Positions 11,076 to 21,509 of a stretch of DNA of 64,000 nt are shown piece by piece (position 1 is the stretch's first letter; each line of letters starts with the position of its first letter). Source of the stretch: Sphaerolaimus hirsutus. Its lineage: Eukaryota; Nematoda; Chromadorea; Monhysterida; Sphaerolaimidae. The stretch covers positions 30,754,794 through 30,818,793 of the forward strand of contig OZ038450.1 in NCBI GenBank assembly GCA_964036195.1, given 5' to 3'. The notes below the pieces were generated by a model, which saw nothing but the letters and a program-made list of their open reading frames with translations, had not been told where the DNA came from and did no database searches. A program made the translations under genes and the position numbers.

Positions 11076-11310
11076 ATAACTTGTAGACACCCAACGATCG
11101 CAAACCATCTGTAAGAAAGATTAATTTTTTTATGTTTTTTTCTAATACTTTTTTTATTTTTTTTATTTTTCAAATCCTTTTCGATTTATATTTTTCACTT
11201 TTAGAGTTACTTTTCGAATTTTCAATTTTTTCCCTCTAAATTACAATTTTTCTTCGTAATTGAAATATATCAGTTTGTTTTGCAGCTGGTTTTTCTAGTG
11301 TTGAAAAAAG

Positions 11311-12710
11311 GGCTATTTACACAGGCTCTGGCCGGGGACCGGTCCCAAGCAAAAAATTAAAATTGTCAAAAGTCAGTAATTGGTGTGTATGGGTTGATTG
11401 CATGTAAATTAGGTTAATTAACACCAAATTTGCATGCACAAAATTTCTGCTACACGGTTACACACACCCATGCATATTTTTTGGGGTGTGTAAATTTATT
11501 TTGATTTGGCTCAAATTTGGCATGCCTGTACTCCTTCGCCTAGTGAGTTTGCATGCCAAATTTCAGCTCAGGGCAATCAGTGAATCCTATTTTATTTACA
11601 CTTTAATTTTCATCGATCACTGTATTTTTGTATAGTGATCGAAATCCTGCTGTGGCCCAGTCCCCGGCAATGTCAAAATGGCCCCGACCGGGGTCAAATG
11701 TCCCCGGTGAGAAAAACATTTTTTCAGTAAACAAAGAATTTTTGTCCCCGACTGGGGACATTCGCCCCAGCAGGGGACAAATTTTTAGTCCCATGCCGGG
11801 GACGAATGTCCCCGGTCGGGGACCAACATTCTTTGTTTACTGAAAAAAATATTTCTCAACGGGGACGTTTGACCCCGGTCGGGGCCATTTTGACATTGCC
11901 GGGTACCAGGCTCCGGCAGGATTTCGATCACTATACAAAAATACAGTGATCGATGAAAATTAAGATGTAAATAAAATAGGATTCACTTATTGCCCTGAGC
12001 TGAAATTTTGCATGTGAACTCACTAAGTGAAGGAGTACACACATGCCAAAATCCAGACAAATCCATAAAAATTATACACTCACCCAAAGAAAATGCATCA
12101 GCTCATGTAACCATCTTGCAAAACTTTTGTGCATGCTATTTTGGTGATAATTCACCTAATTAACATGCAAACGACCCATACACACCAATTACCGTATTTC
12201 CTCGAAATACCCCCCGGGGGGTGATTGTTTCATAGTGGTCCCGAGAGGGGGGGGTTAAACGAGGGGGGGGGGGGTATTTCGAGGGGGGGGTTATTGTTTC
12301 ACAAGAAAATTTTTGAAAACCAAGTACGAAATTGTCGTCTGAAACGTACGCAGACGTCGAAAAGTGCAACAAAAACCGCCATTTAAAAGGTTCTGTAGAC
12401 TAATATTAGTATGTAGATGGTATGTACACTGTTCTAACGTGACACCGACATTGTTTTAACGTGTGTTCTGCAGTACACTGAACACAAACTACAGTTATTG
12501 TCATGTACGTTCCCTTTACACTCAATTTGGGGGGGGGGGGTATTTCGAGGGGGGGGTGATTGTTTCATAGTGGTCTCGAGAGGGGGGGGTCAAACGAGGG
12601 GGGGGGGGTATTTCAAGGGGGGGGGTATTTCGAGGAAATACGGTACATACTTTTGAAATAAAAATTTTTTGCCGGGGACCGGTCCCCGGCCGGGACCTGT
12701 GTAAATAGCC
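11311..12710. mobile_element. GGCTATTTACACAGG element (Mutator-like?)
   Basis: Ends GGCTATTTACACAGG and its inverse. Subterminal GGGGACCGGTCCCC repeats, then a long internal inverted repeat with AAATTTTTGTGCATGCTAA-like sequence and repeated CCCCGGTCGGGGAC motifs. A sister copy at 38842-39772 has a clean 9-bp target duplication, which suggests a Mutator-like origin. No transposase. A MITE (12190-12645) is nested. Confidence 0.75.
12190..12645. mobile_element. MITE, CCGTATT family, with empty site in other arm
   Basis: TACCGTATTTCC to GGAAATACGGTA. The right arm (near 36291-36300) has the unoccupied sequence with a single TA where this element sits, so TA is the target duplication. This suggests a Tc1/mariner-type transposase in trans. 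Confidence 0.9.
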
Positions 12711-12804
12711 GGAAAAAAAGATTTGAAAACTCAAAAAAATATGTTAATTTGAAAACTTTTTTAATTTTAGAATTTTTGTTTGCCATAGTTTCATGCTTAC
12801 AGTA

Positions 12805-12895
12805 TACCGTATTTCCTCGAAATACCGCCCCCCCACTCCTCGAAATACCCCCTCTCAAAAAACCACCAGCGCCATGGCGTTTTTCCATCACTACA
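12805..12895. mobile_element. MITE end fused to hAT-like end
   Basis: A CCGTATT MITE left end runs directly into the end of a TAGTGATGG hAT-like element (GCGCCATGGCGTTTTTCCATCACTA). The same hybrid is at 36044-36134 in the other arm. Confidence 0.6.
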
Positions 12896-12939
12896 ACAGT
12901 ACATTGCACATTTGTATGACGTTTCACACTTGACTTTCA

Positions 12940-13620
12940 CAGGGAAGAGTAAAACGCTGACAGCTCGCTGACAGCTCGCTTGCCAACCAGTAGAAAAATG
13001 GGCAGCTCGCTGACAAAAATTTTCAGCTTGCTGACAGCCCGCTGACAACTCAGCTGAACTATTATGTAGCTCGCTGACAGCTCGCTGACAAAAATGTTAA
13101 ACATGATGTTTCATTTGACCCAAAAGAAAATGTAAATGTCATTCAGTGCAAGAAGTGTGGACTTCTAACTGCAGTGCAGTACCAATCAAAATGAGACCCT
13201 TTCTTCTCAACAGCGATGTACTTGCAATGAATTATTAGAAAGTGTTTCTTGAACAGTAAAAGTGTTTTTCAATGCTCATGAGGTGACTTTATTTACTTTA
13301 TTTACATGAGGAATAGTGATTTGATGTTTTGCTGCATGTTTGAACAGAGCTTTGAGTTGTCTGTTTGTTTACTCAGATCGATTTTGGGTCAAAAAATGAG
13401 TTGTACATCACTCACACAATTGCACATCGTGAAGATACTCACTAAGCTGACAGCTCGCTGACAGCGAGACTGTTCATTTTTCAAAACTGCTGCAGCTCGC
13501 TGCCAACCGCTGACAGCTCGCTGACAGCAGGCGGCCAACCGCTGACAGCTCGCTGACAACTATAAACAAGTGGTTGTCAGGCTTGCTGTCAGCGAGCTGT
13601 CAGCGTTTTACTCTTCCCTG
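12940..13620. mobile_element. CAGGGAAGAG element with GCTGACAGCTC core
   Basis: Ends CAGGGAAGAGTAAAACGCTG and its inverse CAGCGTTTTACTCTTCCCTG. Inside each end are runs of GCTGACAGCTC. The right arm lacks it (empty site near 36010), so it inserted after the duplication. No coding capacity. Confidence 0.85.
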
Positions 13621-13651
13621 TGTTTACACTTTACAGTGTGCGCGACTGGCC

Positions 13652-13849
13652 CTGGCTTCAGGCCCGCTTCACAGAAGAAACCATAATTTAGATCGCATTC
13701 GTAATTGGCCTGGCAATCCTTCTCATCGGCGCCGTCTTTGCAGGCTATTTCTTTATTGCACCGGTCGAGGTCGTCGATGCAGTTTGACAAGTACTTTATC
13801 CAGTGGTTCGGGTTGAGGCCAGCCTCGCAGTAGAAACCCTTGCAGTTGT
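13652..13849 (-). CDS. LDLa gene 2, module D plus start of module E
   Basis: Starts after acceptor TTCGCAG on the - strand and reads NCKGFYCEAGLNPNHWIKYL, then SNCIDDLDRCNKEIACKDGADEKDC (one full six-cysteine module), then YECDLNYGFFCEAGLKP, the first two cysteines of another module. At 198 bp it equals the gene 3 copy (35778-35975) and is entered in the same phase as the other LDLa exons. Secreted LDLa protein; ligand unknown. Confidence 0.75.
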
Positions 13850-13887
13850 CTGCGAACGCTAAAGCTCTGCGAAGCCAAACAGTTTAT

Positions 13888-13996
13888 GGGGGTAGTTTGA
13901 GTGGGGGTTTATTATTTCCCCGGCTCACTCAGACGAGGGGGTATTTCGAGGGGGTGGGGGTTAATTCAAGCGGAGGATAATTCGAGGTGATACGGT
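13888..13996. mobile_element. CCGTATT MITE fragment
   Basis: Right end only: G-tract TATTTCGAGG blocks ending GAGGTGATACGGTG. Mirrored at 35631-35745, so it predates the duplication. It lies just upstream of exon D' on the - strand. Confidence 0.7.
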
Positions 13997-14345
13997 GTGT
14001 GGAACACTTTGCTGCTTCTTCATTTCAAAACACATTGATCCAACACAGAGAAAGGCAACAAAACAACAGTTAAAACATTGGTGACAACTGACAACTATTA
14101 AGCCAGAATTACAGCTCAGCGGCGTTTGACGTGAAATGATGACGTTGTAAAATTGATTACCTCAAAATCGACATATAGGTACAGCGTTGAAATATCCAAA
14201 TTTGATAGTTCTAGTAATTGTGTGTGATGTCCTAGAAAAAATTAAGAAAATAATTATTATTTAATAAGTTATTAATTTTACATCAAAATTTACACATTCT
14301 ACATCAACATTTCACATCAAACATTTTATGTCACCAAATTTTTTT

Positions 14346-15884
14346 GCCTATTTACACAGGTCCCAGTGGGAGACCAGTCCCCGGCAAAAAATAAAAAATT
14401 TCAAAAGTCTATAATTGGCGTGTCTGGGTTGTTTGCATGTTAATTAGGTGAATTATCACTAGGGTGTCAAATTTCCGTTTTCCGTTTTCCGTTTCCATTT
14501 TCCGCAGGCAATTTTTTTTCTGTTGTCCGTTCCATTTTCCGGCTGCTGAAATTTTTTTCCGTTTTCCATTCCATTTTCCGGCCACATTTTTTTCTGTTTC
14601 CGTTGTTTCGGCTCATTTTCCGTTTTCCGGCTACATTTAACGGCTACGTTTTCCAGCCACCCCAATTTTTTGTTTTTCCACCTCATTTGACCTTTTTTGG
14701 CTCAATTTTCTGTTTACTGTTCCAGCCAAACTGGGAAAAAAATTATGCAGATTGTCAATTATGTAAATTTTTCATTTCCCAGCAAAATTTCTGCAAAGTT
14801 TTCCCTCTTCCAGCAAAATTTCAGCAAATTTTATCCGTTTTTTTTTTGCTAAAATTTCGGCAAATTTTTCTGTTTCCATGCAAATTTCATTTTTCTGTTT
14901 CCGTTTTTCTGGCACCTTTTTTCGTTTTCCAGCCACTGAATTTTTTTTTTCCATTTCCGTTGCCGTTTTCCGCCATGTGCAATTTTTTTCCGTTTTCCGT
15001 TCCGTTTTGCGGCCACTGAAATTTTTTTCCGTTTCTGTTTTCCATAAAATAATTTTTTGACACCCTAATTATCACCAAATTAGCATGCACAAAATTTTTG
15101 TGAGACGGTTACACGTGCTGATGCATTTTATTTGTGGGAGTGTGTAAATTTTTTTTGGAGTTGTCTGAATTTTGGCATGTGAGTACTCCTTCATTTAGTG
15201 AGTACGCATGCCAAATTTCAGCTCAGCGCGGTTACCTGTTCTTATTTTATTCATACTTTACTTTTTTCAATCACTGTATTTTTGTACAGTGATAGAAATC
15301 CTGCTGGGGACCGGTCTCCGGCAATGTCGCAATGGCTCCGACCGGGGTCAAACGTCCCCAGTGCGAAAAAAAAATTTTCAGTAAAGAAAGAATTTTGGTC
15401 CCTGACCGGGGACGTTCGTCCCCAGCAGGGGACAAATTTTTAGTTGGGGTTGGGGACCAAAATTCTTTGTTTACTAAAAAAAATTTTTCTCACCAGTGAC
15501 GTTTGACCCCGGTCGGAGCCATTTCCACATTGCCGGAGACCAGGCCCCGGCAGGATTTCGATCACTATACAAAAATACAGTGATCGAAAAAAATTAAAGT
15601 ATAAATGAAATAAAAACTGGTAACCGCCCGGAGCTAAAATTTGGCATGGGTACTCACTAAATGAAGGAGTACACACATGCCAAATTTGAGATGAATAATT
15701 TTATACACCCACCCAAAAAAATATGCATTGGTGTGTGTAACCGTCTTGCAAAAATTTTGTGCATGCTAATTTGGTGATAATTCACCTAATTAACATGCAA
15801 ACAACCCATACACACCAATTATAGACATTAAAAAAAAATTTTTTGCCAGGGCCCGGTCCCCGGCTGGGACCTGTGTAAATAGCC
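14346..15884. mobile_element. GGCTATTTACACAGG element, nested
   Basis: Ends GCCTATTTACACAGGTCCC and GGGACCTGTGTAAATAGCC. Internal CCCCGG-rich inverted repeats as in 11311-12710. No clear target duplication seen. Confidence 0.75.
14460..15067. mobile_element. hAT-like element, TAGGGTGTCA family with TTTTCCG core
   Basis: TAGGGTGTCAAATTTCCG to its inverse TTTGACACCCTA with a perfect 8-bp duplication ATTATCAC (14452-14459, 15068-15075). The interior is almost only variants of TTTTCCGTTTTCCGG. A second copy with its own duplication is at 60884-61142. Confidence 0.9.
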
Positions 15885-16078
15885 AAAAATTCTGACGTTA
15901 AATTAATGACTACTTAAATAATGATTATTTGGTAAATTTTTTTTGGGAAATTACACACAATTACTAGAACTATCTAATTCTGAAATGTCAATGCTGTACC
16001 TTTGCCTATTTTGGTGTAATCAATTTTACAACATCATCATTTCACGTCAAACGCCGCTGAGCTGTAATTCCGGCTTAA

Positions 16079-16770
16079 TAGAGCAAAGTAAGGTTCAGAT
16101 GGTGTTTCATACTTTACTGGATGCGTGATTGACACCATTTCAATGTCTTTTGACGATATTTTCATTACTGTATTTCTCCATGTAAACTGCCCCCCTGTGC
16201 ACACTGCCCGGGGCATTATACAGCTTTATAGCACCCCCGGGGCGCTATGCACGGTTTGAAAAAATGTTAGAACAGTCTACATTTTTACATCTCAAATCAA
16301 GCTGAAACGTTTACTTTATTTGAACTGTTTGAATGTTGTGCCTTGCAGCACGCATTGTTATTCCGCATTATGCACGTTTTCCATTAAATTCAGTGCACGC
16401 TTCGAGGGAACACAAAATACCTACCTATGTAAATATTCAAGCAAAAATTTGCTGTGCATAACGCCCCCTCCTCAATGACTTAACGCCTGGGCGTTATACA
16501 AGTTTTAAAAAAAGGTTGCTGAAAAGTGCCTAGGTTTTGAAAATATTCGCAAATTGACGCACCAAGCATCAACTGTTGATTGATATAACACGTTGAACTT
16601 AAAAATGCATTTTGCAGCCTTGGATTTTGGGAAAAATTTCAAAAACTATTTTTGAATTTTCTGAAAAAGTCGCTTTTTAAGTGTTTTTTCCAGGGGTGGA
16701 ATACGAATTCGAAAATTTTGAAAAAATTCGAAAAAGCAAAAATATTTTCTCATCTTTTTGCCATCGTTAC
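16079..16770. other. Gene 2 intron, no gene seen
   Basis: AT-rich; CCCGGGGCATTATAC-like motifs near 16195-16260. The last 40 bases mirror the sequence next to exon C in gene 3. Confidence 0.5.
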
Positions 16771-16914
16771 CTGCATTACAATCCAGTTCATCCAAGCCAT
16801 CCTGACACGCTGGAATACCATCACACACATAGCTGGATGGAATGCAGTCCTCGTCAAGAAAAGTCTTGCACTTGAAGTCACAGTTGCTCCAGTACCCCAG
16901 AGAAGGCAGGCACA
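16771..16914 (-). CDS. LDLa gene 2, module C exon
   Basis: A 144-bp exon on the - strand between GGTGCAG and donor GTAACG, phase 1 at both ends. It contains CDFKCKTFLDEDCIPSSYVC and ends with CQDGLDELDCNAG, giving six cysteines in LDLa order. Closest relative is the gene 3 exon at 34292-34432, which shares flanking intron sequence in inverted orientation. No interruption. Confidence 0.85.
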
Positions 16915-17351
16915 CTGCACCGTTTGAAAACATTGTATTGTGGCAGAAGATAGAGTGGGAACATGATAATGTGTGAAGACAAATTTGCTTGGATCTAGGT
17001 ATACTCGGCGTACATGATACTCTGCCCTCGCACATATTTATGTCTCGTGTTGGAAGCGTGCCAATGTTTATTAAATCATGCGATTTCCGTAAAAAGATAA
17101 AAAATATTCATCGATGTGAATATGTTAATGAATAACATTATAACAACAATCAATTTTATTATCTTTTTATGAAACTCGCACGCGTTAACCATCGTTGGCA
17201 CACATCCAGCGGGAACCACGCGTGCAAGGTGTAAAGTAACCGGAGTATACATGCCTTCACATGCTTCCGCATGCTTCCTAATGTTTCATGGAAATTCAGG
17301 AAAAACATCATCCACATGCTTCCGCATGATGATTTCAAACGTAGTGTCTTC
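16915..17351. other. Gene 2 intron with minisatellite remnant
   Basis: Contains at 17235-17345 degenerate CATGCTTCCGCATGCTTCC repeats, the counterpart of the right-arm 45-bp array edge. No exon seen. Confidence 0.6.
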
Positions 17352-18112
17352 CAGAGTTGTTAAAATACCGGTATTTTTGGAAAGTGTAAGTGTAAATAGA
17401 CTTTCCAAATTTTGAGTATGGATACCAAAAGTGTAAGGTATTTTAAAAATACCTAGGAAAATGTAAAAAAAAGTGTAAGGCAGCGTTTACACGGATTTTT
17501 GGGTGACGACGAATCACACTTTAAAAGTTCCAAATTTCAACTGAAAAGTTCCTTATTTTTGAGAAAAAGTGGTCGAGTATATATGGTACTCAGGAGTATA
17601 TGTATGTGAAATTTCATTCGTATTGGCTTGGTTGTTAAGGAGTGATAGACCACTGCATTTTTTTTTGTCGCCGGAAGCTGTCGGGAAGCCAACAACGATT
17701 CCGACAAATTGAGAAAATTTAATTTTGAGTGTGACGAATAGCAGATTCATCATTGTGATCGTCACACTCATACAGCAGACACACAGAAAAGTGGCTGAAA
17801 GTCGTCACAAGCTGTGAACGTGTTTTTTCAGTGACAACAATGTGTCTTTTATCTAAAACAGACACAGCACTTCAGCAAAATATTTTGGGAGTGTGTGTTG
17901 GTAGAATGCAGAGTTGTGCAAATACTGGTATTTTTGGAAAACGTAAACGTAAATACCTTTTCCAAATCAAAAGTATAAATACTAAAACATAAGGTATTTT
18001 CAAAATACCAAGGAATACGTAAAAAAAACGTAATTGTAAAAAAAAAATTTACACACAGTATTTGCCATTGTGCTGTGGAAAATACCATTATTTTCACACG
18101 TCACGACTGGCG

Positions 18113-18277
18113 TCACTCCCAGACCCTATAAAATGCCATGTAAAATGTCAAATGTAATGCAAAGTGTCTAAAAAAGCATGCAAAATGCTCAGGCAGGTGG
18201 CAAATCTTTGCCATTTTGCTGGGCATTTTACATGAGTTTTACAGGGCACCATACACAGAGTCTGGGATTGGCTGGCA
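18113..18277. mobile_element. CACTCCCAGACCCT hairpin element, degenerate
   Basis: CACTCCCAGACCCTATAAAA at the left, with the partial inverse ending TCTGGGATTG at the right and flanks GACTGGCGT/GCTGGCACC. The - strand sequence just to its right (18278-18365) has several TGC/TGT codons but no clear LDLa pattern; it may be a decayed exon of gene 2. Confidence 0.55.
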
Positions 18278-19202
18278 CCAGAGGTTGCACTCGCCCTGCC
18301 AGTTTCAAAATGTGTGCTACTCACAGTTGTTGCAAGTGGCGTTGTCGGAATTCATCACCAAAAAATTATTAATGCAAGGCTCCACAAAAAAAACAAAAAG
18401 GTTTCTGTGTCCAGCATTTGAACACATTTATGAATACCTATGTACCCAGTATTCCATGTGCATGGTTGGTTTTAGTAAAATTCTTTTTACTAAAATTGTA
18501 TTTTATTTTTATTAAAATTGTATTTTATTTTAATTTTATTCATGTTTCATTTTATTTCATTTTATTTTATTCTGAAATGTCATTAATATAATAAAATGTA
18601 ACCATTTTACAAAAATTTTACAAATATTTTACAAAAAATCAGAATCTTGGATGCAAAGCCCTTAAACAAAGTGCACGGTAGAAGCATGCAGATGAATACA
18701 AAAAAATGTATTTTTGTGTGTGACACGGGTTGTGACGTAGGTATCTTGAATTTTGACCGTCACAGGGGCCGGATAGATATGTAGCTAATTGCTCCTCTCT
18801 AGAGAAAGATAGTCAAAAATTTGTAATTTTGGGGGGAGGTGGGTGGGGTGGGGGCTGGCGGGTTCAATATATGGGCTTTTTCAAGGTATGGAACAAAGAA
18901 AATTGGAAGAAAATACATAAATTAGTGATTTTTAAGGTGAAAATATATTAAATGATGTGAAAATTTGTGCAAAAATATTTTTCATTCACAACACTGAAAG
19001 GAACAAGGCAACCACCAGAGAAAAACACAAAACAAAAAACCGACGTAACAAAGCGATCTAGCTATCTGGAGCGATTTTTCAGAAATTATACCCAATTTTT
19101 TTGAAAATCACTTTTTTTCATACCTTTCTATATGTTTTCACCTCCAAAATCACTAGTTCATGTGTCTAGCTGCCTATTTTCAGCTATTTTTAGTTCTGGA
19201 GG

Positions 19203-19245
19203 TAGGGTTCAAACGGGATCCCGATCCCGATCCCGTTTGAACCCT
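19203..19245. mobile_element. 43-bp miniature element, TAGGGTTCAAACGGGA ends
   Basis: Two TAGGGTTCAAACGGGATCC ends facing each other over a GATCCC core. The same ends bound the 28373-28788 repeat. Target duplication not evident. Confidence 0.5.
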
Positions 19246-19249
19246 ATTT

Positions 19250-20026
19250 GTGACCCGGCAATGCAGAATATATGTCTAAAACAATGACTGTGTTATGTTA
19301 GAACAGGGTTTACACAATCTACATACTAAAATGTGTATAGACTCTTATACATGGTGCTTATTGTTGCATTTTTTAGGTCTGTGTACGTCAGGGGTATTCT
19401 AGTTTTCGGCCCTCCGGGGGGTTGGATAGATAGCCAATCGCTCCTCCAGAGGGATAGATAGCTGAAAAATTTTCTGGGGGGGGGGTTTGGGGGTGGGGGG
19501 TTCGCGGGGGTTCAATATATAGGCATAGAAGGGAGAAAAAGGAGAAAAATCACTAAAAGTAGGTGAAAAATGGCTAAAAATGGGTATATAAGGACATATA
19601 GTACTAAAAATAGCTCAAAATAGGCAGTTAGATGCACGAACTAGTGATTTTGGAGGTGCAAATCTATATATAGGTATGAAAAATAGCAATTTTGAGTGAA
19701 CATTGGGGTATAGTTTCACAAAAATTGCTCCAGATAGGTAGATAGCTGGCCGATTTGGGGGGGGGTTTAGGGGATAGTAGCCTAAAATTTTGCCTCCGGG
19801 ATAGATAAATAGCTGAGAGCGGCCTCTGGGATAGATAGATAGCTGGGCGATTTGGGGGGGTAACCCCCCCCCCCCTTTCCTACCCCTGGTTACAAACAAC
19901 AAATTAGTACTGTGAGTGCGAAAAATTTATGGTGAAGTAATAAGCCCCCCCCCCTCAAATAACCCCCCTCAAAATTTCAACTATGAAAAAATAAACCCCC
20001 TGGGGGTATTTTGAGGAAATATGGTA
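19250..20026. mobile_element. CCGTATT MITE remnant with inserted ATAGATAGC sequence
   Basis: Interior and right end of a CCGTATT MITE (ends GAGGAAATATGGTA) interrupted at about 19394-19890 by a segment with repeated GGATAGATAGCTG motifs. Confidence 0.55.
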
Positions 20027-21299
20027 TAGTTATCTCTTATTTTAATTGAAAATTGCTCAATAAACTTTACTATGTGTTATATGTTTCTGTGTTCTCCAAT
20101 AAAAAAACTTAGTTTTGAGTTTTTGAGTTTCTGTGTAAAACAAATTTAAAATTTAAAATTTTGTGTTTTTGCCATTGTTGAGCATGGTCAAAAACGTGTG
20201 TCGAAGTCTCGGCTTACATCAGCTTAACGAGTTCAGCCATCATTAATCCGACAGCAAAAATGGAATCTACAGGAATTCCTGATCATTACAAGTGTTCAAT
20301 GGATCAAATCGGTTGAGAAATGAGTGAGATGTGGATCACAAAAAAAATTGTCGGAGTCATGAAAATCGGCCTCGGTAGCGAGGCTGATCTGCAAAACTCC
20401 GACAAACTTGAACTTCACTTACAGGCGCGACTCAAATTTGTCGTCACAAGCTGTGAACGAGCTATGCTTGTGACGACATTCTATAAGTGACGTCACCCAT
20501 TTACATGTAAAATGTTTACAAAATTTGCATTATTGTATATCAAAATTTATCGAGGCTGATTTTACATGTGTGACAACCAAATTTATCGAGGCTGATTGGT
20601 CGTCACACATGTAAAATTACCAATTTTTGTCAAAAAATGTCTGTGACGACACAAAATTTTTGTCATCACCAAAAATCCGTGTAAACAGGGCCTAAGTGTA
20701 AAAAAATTTTTAGAAAGAGCTCGCACTGTTGAGCATTAGAAAACACCGCTGTTCTCACTTTTAGATCAATTTATTTATCATTTTCATGCATTATTTCACA
20801 TTTTACAGCCTTTTATGAAACATTTCAAACTGTAACAAATACTGTAGTGGTATGAAGTTCCCTAATAATGGCAGTTTTTCAGTGTTGAAATTTTACTGAT
20901 TAAGCAATGCGATACACACTGTTTAAATGCAAGAATGGACATGCAGCAAATGTCAATGCAAAGGTTGACTTTGTGTCCAGTTGGTGAACTTCCATTGATC
21001 TTGTCCTTTTTACAAAAGTATGATGAAACTGTAGAATACCATGAGTACTGATCAAAGGTTGTACATCAAAGGCTAGTTTGTACATTTGCCATATTTTCTA
21101 CATTCAATGCATTTTTGTACACGACCCTATTTTATGCTTTCTCAAAAGCATAAAACAGGGCCATCTGAAAGAAAAAAATACACTTTCTGTACCCGGGTAT
21201 TTTGCCCAGGAAAGTGTAAAAAAAGTGTATGGGTATTTTATGAAAGTGTAAGTGTAAGTGTAAATAAAAATACCCATTTACCCGGGTATTTCGGGTAAG

Positions 21300-21475
21300 T
21301 GTAAATACTTCATGGGATTTCATGCTTCATGGGATTTCAGATGAAGTGTCTTCCACATGCTTCCACATGCTTCATGGTATTTTAGATGCATTCTCTCCCA
21401 CTTGCATCAATGAGATTGTCAGGTGAATTGTCTCCCACAACTGCTTGAGAATTCAGTTTCCTAAATGGACTTTCT
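21300..21475. repeat. 45-bp minisatellite remnant and flank
   Basis: One to two units of the ATTTCAGATGAAGTGTCTTCC repeat on the - strand, with unique flank matching 33590-33700 of the other arm. The right arm has about nine units, so array length differs strongly between the arms. Confidence 0.75.
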
Positions 21476-21509
21476 TTGTGGTACTATCTGCAAGCAATCA
21501 TGTCAGGAG

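Larger units (their letters stand above)
10429..13651. mobile_element. Composite insertion splitting an LDLa module of gene 2
   Basis: Read on the - strand it starts CAG|GGCCAGTCGCGC and ends GGGACTGCTCCCAG|. The outer ends belong to the GCCAGTCCCAGACCCTGTAA hairpin family. Inside lie a CCGTATT MITE (10654-11075), the GGCTATTTACACAGG element (11311-12710), a MITE/hAT hybrid near 12805-12895 and a CAGGGAAGAG element (12940-13620). The other arm's equivalent is 35976-38053. Confidence 0.6.
14098..16078. mobile_element. Foldback element with TTAAGCC ends
   Basis: About 200-250 bp at the left (TTAAGCCAGAATTACAGCTC...) is repeated inverted at the right, ending GGCTTAA. TA flanks both sides. The core is filled by another element (14346-15884), itself filled by a hAT-like element (14460-15067). 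The other arm has only TATTAAGCCGG at this spot (34488-34500), an empty or deleted site. Confidence 0.75.
17479..20693. mobile_element. Element with GCGTTTACACGG ends, nested
   Basis: Left end GGCAGCGTTTACACGG, right end CCGTGTAAACAGGGCC inverted, flanked by an 8-bp AAGTGTAA duplication (17471-17478, 20694-20701). Inside are several other transposon pieces (a CAGAGTTG copy start at about 17911, a hairpin at 18113, a CATGGTTGG end near 18462, a MITE remnant to 20026). No transposase frame. Confidence 0.7.
17352..21309. mobile_element. hAT-like element, CAGAGTTG family, right end cut
   Basis: Begins CAGAGTTGTTAAAATACC with GTAAGTGTAAA subterminal repeats and later resumes at 20694 after a nested insertion. 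The right end stops at GGGTAAGTGTAAATAC without the final CAACTCTG, directly against a 45-bp minisatellite remnant. Confidence 0.7.
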
